From the NCBI GenBank assembly GCA_964407695.1, contig CAYOWQ010000001.1, positions 124,001-188,000 of the forward strand: 64,000 nt of DNA, written 5' to 3'. Source of the stretch: CAYOWQ01 sp964407695 (GTDB taxonomy: Bacteria > Planctomycetota > Phycisphaerae > Phycisphaerales > SM1A02). Position 1 is the stretch's first letter. Each line of letters opens with the position of its first letter. The position numbers were made by a program, and so were the translations under genes. Of this stretch, positions 52,537 through 61,926 are shown piece by piece. The notes under the pieces are model-generated. The model was not told the DNA's origin. It did no database searches and saw only the letters and a program-made list of their open reading frames with translations.

Positions 52537-55500
52537 ATGGCCCTCTTCACCCGAAAACCACCCACTCGAGTCGAGCCGCCCGCCCCGCCGGCCGCGGCCG
52601 GTCCCTCCACCCCCAACGGCGTTGCCGACCCCGGCCAGCCCATTCCACCGGCCGACCCAGCGCTCGAACAATCGATTCAGAAACTCGGCGCTGAGTTCCT
52701 CGATCGCGCCCGCAAGAATAAATCCGGCTTCCTTTCGGCGGCGTTCTGGTCTGACAAACTGATGGACTGGTCGATGAAGGATGAGGCCTTCAAGGTTCAG
52801 CTCTTCAGGTTCGTCGATGCTTTTCCAACGCTCAAGTCGTCGGACGCGATCTACGACCACCTGCTCGACTACATGAGCCAGCCCGGCGTCACGCCGCCGC
52901 CGGTCATCAGCGCCGGCTTCAAGGCCGGCGGTCTCGCCAAGGGTATCTTCGCCAAGACCATGTCCGGCCAGATCACCGGCATGGCCGAGAAGTTCATCGC
53001 CGGCACCGACGCGGCCAGCGCTCTCCCTTCGCTCAAGAAACTCTGGAAGCAAGGCATCGCCTTTTCCGTCGATCTTCTCGGCGAAGCCTGCGTCAGCGAT
53101 ATTGAGGCGGAGGAGTACCGACGCAAGTATCTCGACCTGATTGAGAACCTTCCGCGCGAAGTCGCCGCCTGGACCGCGAATCCGCGGCTTGAGTCCGATC
53201 ATCTCGGCGCTATTCCGCGCACCAATGTGTCCATCAAGATTTCGTCGCTTTACGCCCGCACCGATCCCATCGACACCGAGGGCTCGATCAAGGGTCTCAT
53301 GGAAGCGCTCCGCCCGATCCTTGAGGCAGGCAAGAAGAACAACGTCCTCATCAACTTCGATATGGAGCAATTCGCGCTCAAAGATCTCACGCTTGAGCTC
53401 TTCATGCGCTGTTGCGAAGCCGTCGACTTCCCCGCCGGTCTCGCCATGCAGGCGTACCTCCGATCCGGCGATGACGACGCTCGGCGCATCATCGATTGGG
53501 CCAAACGCAGCGGCCGCGTTGTCACTGTCCGCCTCGTCAAGGGCGCCTATTGGGATTACGAAACCATCCACGCCGAGCAGCAGGGCTGGCCGATTCCCGT
53601 CTGGGGACGAAAGGTCGATACCGACGCCTGCTACGAGCGCATGACACAGGCGTTCATCGAGAACATGCCGCGCAAGACAGGTGAGGGTGGCGTCAAGCTG
53701 GCCCTTGGCTCCCACAACGCCCGCTCCATCGCCGCGGCCCTCGCGCTGGTTCGCAAGCACGGCCTCCCCGATTCCGCACTCGAACTGCAGATGCTGCACG
53801 GCATGGCGGATCAGTTGAAGGACGCCGCCGTTGATATGAATCTGCGGCTTCGCGAATACGTTCCGGTCGGCGAGATGATCCCCGGCATGGCGTATCTCGT
53901 TCGCCGCCTTCTGGAAAACACGTCGAATGAGTCGTGGCTCAAGGCGGGCTTCCTCGACAACGCATCGACGGATCGCCTGCTCGCCTCTCCTCATAAGAGA
54001 TTCGCCAGCGATCCCGGTGTCGAGCGCATCGAGCGCGCCCCCGAAAAACACAAGCTCAGCCCCGCTGTCGCCGGTGTTGGCGATGGCCGACCGTTCTATA
54101 CCGAGCCCGTTCGAAATTTCGCCGTAAAGCGCAACCGCGAGACATTCGCCCAGGCGGTTGCGGCCGCCAAGGTGCCGCAGGTTGCCAACGATTCTACCGA
54201 AGCGCAGGCTCGCGAGGCCGTCACTCGCGCGGAAGCGGCGTTCCCCGCCTGGCGCGATGCCGACCCGCGCGCCCGTGCTGCCGTGCTGACCCGCGCTGCC
54301 CAACTCATGCGCGACCGCCGCGATGAACTCGCCGGCATCATGATCAAGGAATCAGGCAAGACCTGGCGCGAGGCCGACGCCGACGTCTGCGAAGCCATCG
54401 ACTTCTGCGACTACTACGCCCGCTGTGCGGTACCGCTCTTCGAACTCGATCGCCTCGGCCGATTCATCGGCGAACTCGATCAGCAGTTCTATCAGCCTCG
54501 CGGCGTCGCCGTGGTCATCAGCCCCTGGAACTTCCCGCTGGCGATCTGCACGGGCATGACCGTCGCGGCCCTTGTCACCGGCAACACCGTCATCGTCAAG
54601 CCCGCCGAGCAAACCCCCGGCATCGCCAAGGTCATGTGCGATATTCTCTGTCAATCGTTCCACGACAAGGGCGGTGGCACCGGCGTCTCGCCGGTGGGCC
54701 CGCACGACATCCTGCAATTCCTCCCTGGCCGCGGCGAAACCGTCGGCGCTGCCCTCGTTCGCGACCCGCGCGTGGCCCTCATCGCCTTCACCGGCTCCAA
54801 GGCCGTCGGCCTCGACATCATCAAGGCTGCGGGCGTGACGCCCGACGAACAACTCCATGTCAAGAAAGTCATCTGCGAGATGGGCGGCAAGAACGCCATC
54901 ATCATCGATGAATCCGCCGATCTTGATGAAGCGGTGCTCGGCGTGCGCCAATCCGCCTTCGGCTTCTGCGGCCAGAAGTGCTCCGCCTGCTCCCGAGTGC
55001 TCGTCGTCGAAAGCGCCCACGACCCGTTCCTCCGCCGCCTCGTCGAGTCAACCAAAGCTCTCGTGGTTGGTGACCAAACCCGACCCGGCACCGACATGGG
55101 TCCTGTCATCGACGACGAAGCCGCTTCCAAGATCCGTTCCTACGTCGAAATCGGCAAGAAGGAAGGCAAGCTCGAATGGGGCGACGAACTGGCTGGTAGG
55201 GCCCGCACTGCGGACCAAAGTGCAGATGCTTCTCTCTCGCCGCGCCATGTCGGCCCCCATATCTTCAGCGGCATCCGTCCCGAGCATCGCCTCGCCAATG
55301 AGGAAATCTTCGGCCCCGTTCTCGCCGTCATCAAGGTGAAGGATTTCGACGAAGCCCTTCGCGTCGCCAACGCCACGGCCTACAAACTCACCGGCGGCGT
55401 CTTCAGCCGCAAGCCGTCCCATCTCGACCGCGCCCGCCGCGAGTTCCGCGTCGGCAACCTCTACCTTAACCGCGGCATCACCGGCGCCCTCGTCGGCCGC

Positions 55501-55635
55501 CAGCCGTTCGGCGGCTTCGGCATGTCGGGTGTGGGCTCGAAGGCGGGGGGGCGCGACTACCTGCTCCAGTTCGTGGAACCCCGAGCGGTCTGCGAGAACA
55601 CCATGCGGCGGGGTTTCGCACCGGGTCTGGACTAG
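52537..55635 (+). CDS. putA: Bifunctional proline dehydrogenase / glutamate-semialdehyde dehydrogenase (PutA)
   Basis: A 1032-residue enzyme that oxidises proline to glutamate in two steps. After a Pro-rich N-terminus there is a helical arm and a FAD-dependent proline dehydrogenase barrel (NVSIKISSLYARTDPIDTEG, INFDMEQFALKDLTLELF, VRLVKGAYWDYET, LALGSHNARSIA and REYVPVGEMIPGMAYLVRRL). The aldehyde dehydrogenase half has ISPWNFPLAICTGM, FTGSKAVGLDII, the CEMGGKNAIIID segment and the catalytic Cys in FGFCGQKCSACSRV, followed by EEIFGPVLAVIK. No N-terminal DNA-binding domain is present, so it is an enzyme-only PutA. ATG 52537 (MALFTRKP) is chosen over a longer frame overlapping the divergent gene. 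Confidence 0.93.
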   Translation: MALFTRKPPTRVEPPAPPAAAGPSTPNGVADPGQPIPPADPALEQSIQKLGAEFLDRARKNKSGFLSAAFWSDKLMDWSMKDEAFKVQLFRFVDAFPTLKSSDAIYDHLLDYMSQPGVTPPPVISAGFKAGGLAKGIFAKTMSGQITGMAEKFIAGTDAASALPSLKKLWKQGIAFSVDLLGEACVSDIEAEEYRRKYLDLIENLPREVAAWTANPRLESDHLGAIPRTNVSIKISSLYARTDPIDTEGSIKGLMEALRPILEAGKKNNVLINFDMEQFALKDLTLELFMRCCEAVDFPAGLAMQAYLRSGDDDARRIIDWAKRSGRVVTVRLVKGAYWDYETIHAEQQGWPIPVWGRKVDTDACYERMTQAFIENMPRKTGEGGVKLALGSHNARSIAAALALVRKHGLPDSALELQMLHGMADQLKDAAVDMNLRLREYVPVGEMIPGMAYLVRRLLENTSNESWLKAGFLDNASTDRLLASPHKRFASDPGVERIERAPEKHKLSPAVAGVGDGRPFYTEPVRNFAVKRNRETFAQAVAAAKVPQVANDSTEAQAREAVTRAEAAFPAWRDADPRARAAVLTRAAQLMRDRRDELAGIMIKESGKTWREADADVCEAIDFCDYYARCAVPLFELDRLGRFIGELDQQFYQPRGVAVVISPWNFPLAICTGMTVAALVTGNTVIVKPAEQTPGIAKVMCDILCQSFHDKGGGTGVSPVGPHDILQFLPGRGETVGAALVRDPRVALIAFTGSKAVGLDIIKAAGVTPDEQLHVKKVICEMGGKNAIIIDESADLDEAVLGVRQSAFGFCGQKCSACSRVLVVESAHDPFLRRLVESTKALVVGDQTRPGTDMGPVIDDEAASKIRSYVEIGKKEGKLEWGDELAGRARTADQSADASLSPRHVGPHIFSGIRPEHRLANEEIFGPVLAVIKVKDFDEALRVANATAYKLTGGVFSRKPSHLDRARREFRVGNLYLNRGITGALVGRQPFGGFGMSGVGSKAGGRDYLLQFVEPRAVCENTMRRGFAPGLD

Positions 55636-55647
55636 GGGTTTGCCTGC

Positions 55648-55692
55648 TTGACATGCCTGCATCATGCCTGCAATAATGCATGCATGCCTGCA
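55648..55692 (+). promoter_or_regulatory. Promoter and triple-repeat operator of the vapBC-like operon
   Basis: ttgaca at 55648-55653 is a good -35, with an aataat -10 about 18 bases on. Three copies of catgcctgca lie at 55652-55661, 55663-55672 and 55683-55692, overlapping the promoter and the antitoxin start, with a tgcatgca palindrome between. This fits autoregulation by the ribbon-helix-helix antitoxin. The -10 position predicts a transcript starting almost at the ATG (leaderless). Confidence 0.6.
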
Positions 55693-55959
55693 CGCAAGCA
55701 GAATACCCGAACATCGATCCAGTACACGCTTCGCTCCATTCCGCCCGATGTCGATCGCTGGCTCCGCCGGCGGGCTGACGAAGAGTCCCGCAGCCTGAAC
55801 GAAATGGTGATTCGCGTGCTGGCTGATGCCGCCCGCGGCCGCACCTCGCCAAGGCGTCATCGAGACCTTTCCTGGCTTGTTGGAGCGCTGGGCCCCGATC
55901 CTGAACTTGATCAGGCCCTCAAAGACCAGCGCCGAATTGATGAAGACATGTGGCGATGA
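55684..55959 (+). CDS. Ribbon-helix-helix antitoxin (VapB/FitA-like)
   Basis: A 91-residue protein. The N-terminal half, IQYTLRSIPPDVDRWLRRRA then DEESRSLNEMVIRVL, is the ribbon-helix-helix fold typical of FitA/Arc-type antitoxins. The C-terminal half (LSWLVGALGPDPELDQALKD, then QRRIDEDMW) is the toxin-binding tail seen in antitoxins of PIN toxins. It overlaps the toxin by four bases and its start lies within the operator repeats. Confidence 0.85.
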   Translation: MPARKQNTRTSIQYTLRSIPPDVDRWLRRRADEESRSLNEMVIRVLADAARGRTSPRRHRDLSWLVGALGPDPELDQALKDQRRIDEDMWR

Positions 55960-56357
55960 GGATCGCGATCGATACGAATGTCTTCATTGACGTCGCTCGC
56001 GGCCGTGCCGATCTGGCGCGCGTTCTCGAGGAAGCCTCCCAGATCTTCATGCCGCTCCCGGTTCTTGCCGAGCTCCACGCTGGATTTCGAAGTACCCGCG
56101 ACGCGGCCGCCGGCGAACGCCTACTCATCCGCCTTGTACATGACTTCGACTGCACCATTCTTTGCCCGGATGAGGCCACAGCCGTTCTGTACGCCGATCT
56201 GGCCGTGGATCTCCGTCGCGCCGGTACCCCGATCGCAACCAACGACATTTGGATTGCGGCCATTTCGCTCCAACACGAATGCTCTTTGCTCACCGGTGAC
56301 GCAGATTTTGATTTTGTTGTGTGCCTTCCCAAGGTAAAGTTTGGATTCAATCACTAG
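55956..56357 (+). CDS. PIN-domain toxin (VapC-like ribonuclease)
   Basis: A 133-residue PIN protein: MRIAIDTNVFIDVARG with Asp6 as the first metal ligand, VLAELHAGF with the conserved Glu, IATNDIWIAA with Asp and LLTGDADFDFV with the last Asp. VapC toxins cleave tRNA or rRNA and are held inactive by the antitoxin. The ATG overlaps the antitoxin stop (ATGA). GTG 55950 is an alternative start. Confidence 0.9.
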   Translation: MRIAIDTNVFIDVARGRADLARVLEEASQIFMPLPVLAELHAGFRSTRDAAAGERLLIRLVHDFDCTILCPDEATAVLYADLAVDLRRAGTPIATNDIWIAAISLQHECSLLTGDADFDFVVCLPKVKFGFNH

Positions 56358-56382
56358 CTCGCAACCGCTCCAGGAACAGACC

Positions 56383-57546
56383 ATGCTGACCTCCGTACTC
56401 GCGTTGACGATTCTCGCCGCCGACCCGCCCCTCGATCTCTGTTGCGGCGCTGCCTACGGCTTCCCCCAGGCGGATGCCACGGTGCTCTATCGCGAGGAAG
56501 ACCTCCGCGTCTCGGCGTGGAACAATAACGAGTATCTCTTCGTTCAGGCGGTGCTCTACACGGATCACTCCAACGACATGGGCGAGACCGACGACGGTCG
56601 CGAGATTGGCGACACCTCTAATCTCATGGTCGACGCCGATGGTGACGGCAAACCCACTACTGGCGTCGATCGCACGTACAGCCTCAATCCCTGGCCTTCA
56701 CTCCCCGGACTGCATTACAGCGTGGTGCTTTCCGAGCGAGGAAGCACCGGCCTTCAGCGCGATTCCAAGGGACGCGGTGCGATCACCTATCCGGTCGGTC
56801 GTGAGCCGGGTCAGGCCGAGGCCGATGCCGGTCCCATTCGCATCGACACCTACCTCATCCCCTTGGCCGAACTTGGCGAACGCAAACCCGGCGATACCAT
56901 CAAGTTCGTCTACTGGGCCTCCTCCACCAAGCCCAGGACCGTGTTCAACTCCGTCGGCTTCAAGCCCGAGAAACCGCATTACTGGCCCCATGAGATTCCC
57001 CGCGAATCCTGGCACTCCTTCGTCCTCGCATCCCACGACGCCAAGGTGAACCTCGAACTCGTTCCCGAGGACCGCAAAGCGCAGGTCGAAGCATCAGCGC
57101 CGGTGAAGAAATTCACCCAGCCGCCCATCGGCAAGGCTCCGCCCGAAGTCACCGCGGCCGATTGGCTCAACGCCCCCGAAGGCGTCACCCCATCGATTGA
57201 AGCCTTCAAGGGCAAGGTCGTCGTGGTTGAATTCTGGGCCACCTGGTGCGGGCCGTGCGTCGCGGCCATTCCCCACATCAACGAGGTGATCGACCGCAAC
57301 TCCGCCGACGGCCTTGTCGTCATGTCGCTCACCGACCAGCCAAGAAACGTGGTCGACAAATTCATCGAAAGCCGCAAGCTGACGATGAAGGCGATCGTCG
57401 GCTGCAAGAGCAACGCCGTGAACGAGTACGGCGTGACGGGCATCCCGCAGGCGTTCATCATCGGGCGCGATGGCATGCTCCGCTGGGCCGGTCACCCGGG
57501 GACGGACGAATTCGAGCGCCAGATCAAGCTCGCCCTCGCCGACTGA
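56383..57546 (+). CDS. Secreted thioredoxin-fold protein with N-terminal probe domain
   Basis: A 387-residue protein. The N-terminus MLTSVLALTILAADPPLDLC is a short export signal. The first half (about residues 30-220) is a beta-sandwich similar to CBM9/DOMON-like domains (LYREEDLRVSAWNNNEYLFV, VDADGDGKPTTGVDRTYSL). The second half is a TlpA/AhpC-type thioredoxin domain with the active site EFWATWCGPCVAAIPHINEV and a cis-Pro region GVTGIPQAFIIGRDG. It is likely a periplasmic thiol-disulfide enzyme. ATG 56383 starts the signal peptide. Confidence 0.72.
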   Translation: MLTSVLALTILAADPPLDLCCGAAYGFPQADATVLYREEDLRVSAWNNNEYLFVQAVLYTDHSNDMGETDDGREIGDTSNLMVDADGDGKPTTGVDRTYSLNPWPSLPGLHYSVVLSERGSTGLQRDSKGRGAITYPVGREPGQAEADAGPIRIDTYLIPLAELGERKPGDTIKFVYWASSTKPRTVFNSVGFKPEKPHYWPHEIPRESWHSFVLASHDAKVNLELVPEDRKAQVEASAPVKKFTQPPIGKAPPEVTAADWLNAPEGVTPSIEAFKGKVVVVEFWATWCGPCVAAIPHINEVIDRNSADGLVVMSLTDQPRNVVDKFIESRKLTMKAIVGCKSNAVNEYGVTGIPQAFIIGRDGMLRWAGHPGTDEFERQIKLALAD

Positions 57547-57552
57547 CCGGCG

Positions 57553-60500
57553 TCAATTCGTCCAGGCCGAGAGCAGCAGCCCAAGATCTGCCCCGTCCAC
57601 GGTGCCGTCGCCGTTCAGATCGGCGTCGCAGCCTTGGCAGGGACCCCAACTTGCCAGCAGCAGCCCAAGGTCCGCGCCGTTGACCGCCTTGTCTCCATTC
57701 AGGTCACCCGGAACCGTCGCCGGCCCGTTGAGGCGAGCGCTCACCGAGCTGCCGCTCCCGGCGACGCCGCCGCCACCTGCGCCAGAGACCGTGATCAGAT
57801 CGCTATTCTCATCCCCATCCACCAGACCATCCAGAACCAGGATCGGTTCGCCGTCGCCGCCGTCCAAGGTCTCGGCGACCACCAGGACCACTTGATCCGC
57901 GGTGCTCTCGTTGCGAATCAACTGCACGTGCGGTACCCCGCCCACCATCGCCACGACGGCGAGGTCAAGGTCATCGTCAAGGTCATAATCAATCGCGGCC
58001 AACGAACCTGCGCCCAGCACCATTCCGACGGGAACACTCGACGCCGGCTCGAGCGCCACATCACCCGGCGTCGTCGTCGAATTGCGCAGCACGCTCAGGC
58101 TTCCGCCGGTCGCGTTCGCGGTGATCACCTCCGGGAATCCTTCATCAGCCGGCCCGTTCAGATTTCGCCCCACCACGGCCATCGGTCCAAGGTCCACACT
58201 GCGCTCGAGTGTTAAGCCGAAGGTACCTCCGTCGTTCTCAAGCACGATGACCTTGCTTGAGCCGAAGGTGCCGACGATGAGGTCGAAATCGCTGTCGCCA
58301 TCGATATCCACCGGCTCAACCGAGCACGGCACGCTCCCCGCCGTGAGGCCGACCACCTGAGTATCAAAGATCCCGCTCAACGGGTCCACGGCCAGCAGTA
58401 TCGACACAGCATCAGCCCCGGCTGCGCAGACAACCATGTCAACGGCCTCGTCTCCGTTCAGATCGGCAAGGGCCACGGCCATGGGCGTATCAAAGGACAG
58501 GTCCGTCCCTTCCCACGATTCAAATCCACCTTGCCCGTCACCTTCATAGACCAGCACCGCACCATCGGCCACGGCGTCGGCCACGACCACATCACCGATC
58601 CCATCGCCCGTGATATCACCGATCGCCACCGCCTGCGGGTTCGCCCCGCCATCGAGGATGATCGGCAATTCGGAATTGGAGGGTATCAACTGTCCGTCTG
58701 CAACTTCGAGATCGGTATAGATCAGCACCAGGCCGCTGCCCGCAACGCCCGACCCCGGCGGGGCTGCGATGGCCAGATCCGGCGGCCCGCCGGTCAGATC
58801 TCCCAGCGCGATGGCTACCGGCACGGCCGGAGTATCGAAACTGGCTGGGTCATCGAGTGCGAGCGCGCTCTCCGAGAGTTCAAAGTCAAGCAGGACGCCG
58901 CCCCCGCCCGCAACGCCTTCAAATGTATCTTTGCTGACCGACATGGAGTAGTCTGGAGACCCCACAAGGAACGCCGCATCAAAGGTGTTGCTGGTAATGG
59001 CATCATTGAAATAGATGACGTACGAGTCGAAGAGCGTCGGAGATCCATCAATCAGAAGGGTGCCGCCAAGGTCCACATTTCCCGCCACGAACAAGGTGTC
59101 CGAGGTGCCATCGGGCAGGATTCGCGCGTGCAGCGTTCCGCTGGCATCGCCCTGCGCACCTGCCTTTCGCTGCGAGTAGTCGCCGCCCACCGTGAGCGAT
59201 TGTGCCTCGCCCACAGCGCCTTCAGGCTCCACGTCGAGACGCACCGCGCCGCGATTGATCACGTTGGCGTTGATGAGTCCCCGCCCTCCAAGTTCTGCCT
59301 GAGTCTCAAGCCGAATGGTGCCACGAACAAAGTCCTCATTCTGAAAGCTCAGAATATCCAACTGACCGTTGTCGATGGTCACATGTGCAGCGCCGCCATC
59401 ACCAAAGACGATGGTCTTCTGCGGCGTCGATTCGAGCCAGCCGCCGCGAATCAGGATATCCGCGCTGCCGCCATCACCGCCGACGACCGCCGGTCCGGCA
59501 ATCGCCGTTCGGGTAAAGAGCGTAGCCCCCTCATCCACGGTGAGTTGTGCATCGCCACCAACACCAATCATCAGCGAATCCGCTTCGACCGTCATCACAG
59601 AATCCGTGCCCGAAAGGTCAATTGTCGAGGTGCCGCCATCGGTGCCACCGATGACAAGGTCAGTGGGTGCATCAAGCTGGCCGATCGCGATCTGGCCGCC
59701 ATTCTGCACGCTGACGACGCTGTCGCCTCCGCCACCGAAGGTCACCACGGAGCTGTCATAGAGGAACAACCCGGACCCGGCGCCCGAAACCAGGAGCGAT
59801 CCGAACCCGCCGGCCTGAGCGCCGAGAGTCCACTCATCGCACTCTTCAACGAACACCTGTCCGCCGTTGGTCAGGTTCAATGACCCCAATCCCGCATCGC
59901 CGATGATGAACTGACCCGTGGCGATCTGCCATGAGGACCCGACGTTGAACACATCAACCGTTCCCGAGCCGCCGGCGGATTCGCCGAGCACGACTCGATG
60001 GTCCGGGTTCGGAGAGAGTTGAAGGGTCTCAAACCGTGCGCTGTTCTTGACGATGATCGAGGCCGCTCCCTCATCGCCAAACACGGCATCATCGTTGGCC
60101 CGCACCCGCGTTGTCTCACCGTCGACGATCATGGTGCCATTCGACATCGCGGCCAGACCGATCCCGATTGATTCGGCAAAGATTCCGTGATCCGAGTTGC
60201 CGATGTTCAGGAGTGACAGCGTCGCGTCAGATCCGAAGAGATTGGCAATGCCCAGCGAGGGCGAATCGGGCTCATTGAATCCCGTCAGCGTCAGATCCTT
60301 GTTGAGAAAGATGAGAGACAGGTCACCGTTGACCAGGTGAAGGTCGCCCGCCACCGCGCCGAGCTGATCGATCACAAGTTGCTCGGCTCCTGATCCGAAG
60401 TCGATGACCACCGAGTCGATCTCAGTCGGCAGAAAATCAGTGGACCAGTTCGACGTCTGGAACCATGACGTGCTGACACTGCCGTAGGTCTGCGACGGCG

Positions 60501-61770
60501 TGATGATCTGCGACCCGCTTGGGGGCGATTCGAACAGTCGAGCTGAGCCGGAGACGACACCATTGACGGTGTCCGACCAGGCCCCCGCAATCGCGGTCGA
60601 TTCAGACAGATCCACGGAGAATCCCAAGCCCGCGCCGATCGCACCTCCAAATGTTTTCGTTTCATAGGTGTAGGTCTGGAGCCCAGAGACTGCGTTGAAA
60701 AAGTAGCAGGCGCCTGGCACACCGACGCTGTTATCATGGCCGGGCGAACCGATCAGAATGACGTCCTTCCTGATCGCGGCTGAAATTCCAAATTGGTCGC
60801 CCCCAACGCCATCGCTCGGCGTCAACTTCCACACCTGGCCGCCAGTATCAATGTTGAAGACATAGGCAATCCCCGGACCGGAAGAGGAACCATTCGCACC
60901 GATGACAGCAGTGCTTCCATTGACGGCCACCGACGCCCCGAAGTATCGATTCGCGGCACCATCCAGAGCTTTGAGTTTCCAAAGCTGCTGTCCGGATTCA
61001 AGGTCAAACACATAGGCGGACCCTGAGGAATTGCCTTGGTCGTCGTCGCCTGACGCAGCGATGACGACCCGCGTTGAGGTCATATCGACCTTTCGACCAA
61101 ACTCATCACCGCTCAATCCGTCCCGGGCCTGAAGCTTGTGAAGCAGCTGACCCGTCAATGCGTTGTAGATGTAGACCGCTCCTGAAAAAGAAGTTGCGCC
61201 ATTTGCGGAGATCGAACCAATGGCTACGGTGCTACCGGAAAGGGAGACCGAAATGCCGAAATTGTCTCCTGCCTTTCCATCGCCAGGTGAAATTTTCCGA
61301 ATCTGTGCGCCGGTTGTCGCGTCAAAGATGAACACCGCTCCGGTATCAGCGATGGTGCCATTGGCCCCAATAGCACCAACCGCGATGAGATTGCCGTCAA
61401 GAGCGACGGAGTATCCGAAAAAATCAGCAACCGACGTGGTCGAGGGTGTCAACGAGAGAAGCTGCTCTCCCGTTAGCGAATCGAAGACGTACGCCGATCC
61501 CGCATTCGCGAATGCCCCAGGGTCGGCCGACCAGGCGCCGACGACGCAGCGATCGCCATCGATCGCGACAGAAAACCCAAAGCCGTCGTTCAGATCCGTG
61601 TCGTCTCCGAGTAGGGGAGCAATCTCATCACCAATATCACTGAATGCAGCCTGTGGGAGTATGACCAGGAGCCACAGAAATCGCACGCACACCAATCGCC
61701 AGAGCGAATTTCGACGCTGACCTGAACTGTATCGTGCGGTGGCAGACCTAAGTGCAAACATTCCGATCAT
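57553..61770 (-). CDS. Giant secreted dockerin protein with FG-GAP and autotransporter-like repeats
   Basis: A 1405-residue exoprotein. A signal or anchor (RFLWLLVILPQAAFS) is followed by about seven FG-GAP-like repeats (DGFGFSVAIDGDRCVVGAWS, DFFGYSVALDGNLIAVGAIG and so on, to residue about 430). Autotransporter-type beta-solenoid follows (about 440-880; GDLHLVNGDLSLIFLNKDLT), then VCBS/FG-GAP repeats with VPCSVEPVDIDGDSDFDLIV and DITGDGIGDVVVADAVADGA, and a dockerin pair (DLNGDKAVNGADLGLLLASW, DLNGDGTVDGADLGLLLSAW). It is one of four large paralogues in the window sharing the C-terminal module. Confidence 0.78.
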   Translation of the reverse strand: MIGMFALRSATARYSSGQRRNSLWRLVCVRFLWLLVILPQAAFSDIGDEIAPLLGDDTDLNDGFGFSVAIDGDRCVVGAWSADPGAFANAGSAYVFDSLTGEQLLSLTPSTTSVADFFGYSVALDGNLIAVGAIGANGTIADTGAVFIFDATTGAQIRKISPGDGKAGDNFGISVSLSGSTVAIGSISANGATSFSGAVYIYNALTGQLLHKLQARDGLSGDEFGRKVDMTSTRVVIAASGDDDQGNSSGSAYVFDLESGQQLWKLKALDGAANRYFGASVAVNGSTAVIGANGSSSGPGIAYVFNIDTGGQVWKLTPSDGVGGDQFGISAAIRKDVILIGSPGHDNSVGVPGACYFFNAVSGLQTYTYETKTFGGAIGAGLGFSVDLSESTAIAGAWSDTVNGVVSGSARLFESPPSGSQIITPSQTYGSVSTSWFQTSNWSTDFLPTEIDSVVIDFGSGAEQLVIDQLGAVAGDLHLVNGDLSLIFLNKDLTLTGFNEPDSPSLGIANLFGSDATLSLLNIGNSDHGIFAESIGIGLAAMSNGTMIVDGETTRVRANDDAVFGDEGAASIIVKNSARFETLQLSPNPDHRVVLGESAGGSGTVDVFNVGSSWQIATGQFIIGDAGLGSLNLTNGGQVFVEECDEWTLGAQAGGFGSLLVSGAGSGLFLYDSSVVTFGGGGDSVVSVQNGGQIAIGQLDAPTDLVIGGTDGGTSTIDLSGTDSVMTVEADSLMIGVGGDAQLTVDEGATLFTRTAIAGPAVVGGDGGSADILIRGGWLESTPQKTIVFGDGGAAHVTIDNGQLDILSFQNEDFVRGTIRLETQAELGGRGLINANVINRGAVRLDVEPEGAVGEAQSLTVGGDYSQRKAGAQGDASGTLHARILPDGTSDTLFVAGNVDLGGTLLIDGSPTLFDSYVIYFNDAITSNTFDAAFLVGSPDYSMSVSKDTFEGVAGGGGVLLDFELSESALALDDPASFDTPAVPVAIALGDLTGGPPDLAIAAPPGSGVAGSGLVLIYTDLEVADGQLIPSNSELPIILDGGANPQAVAIGDITGDGIGDVVVADAVADGAVLVYEGDGQGGFESWEGTDLSFDTPMAVALADLNGDEAVDMVVCAAGADAVSILLAVDPLSGIFDTQVVGLTAGSVPCSVEPVDIDGDSDFDLIVGTFGSSKVIVLENDGGTFGLTLERSVDLGPMAVVGRNLNGPADEGFPEVITANATGGSLSVLRNSTTTPGDVALEPASSVPVGMVLGAGSLAAIDYDLDDDLDLAVVAMVGGVPHVQLIRNESTADQVVLVVAETLDGGDGEPILVLDGLVDGDENSDLITVSGAGGGGVAGSGSSVSARLNGPATVPGDLNGDKAVNGADLGLLLASWGPCQGCDADLNGDGTVDGADLGLLLSAWTN

Positions 61771-61926
61771 CTCCTGGGACGAATTGTGGCACCATGCTTC
61801 ACAACAGAAAGGCGTTGATCACGTCGAACAGCGCGAAGAAATCTCACTCGGACTGCAAGGTCAGGGGCGGACCCTGAGGGGACTACTCAACATCTGAATG
61901 CGGTCGTCAATCGCTGGTCTCCCAAT

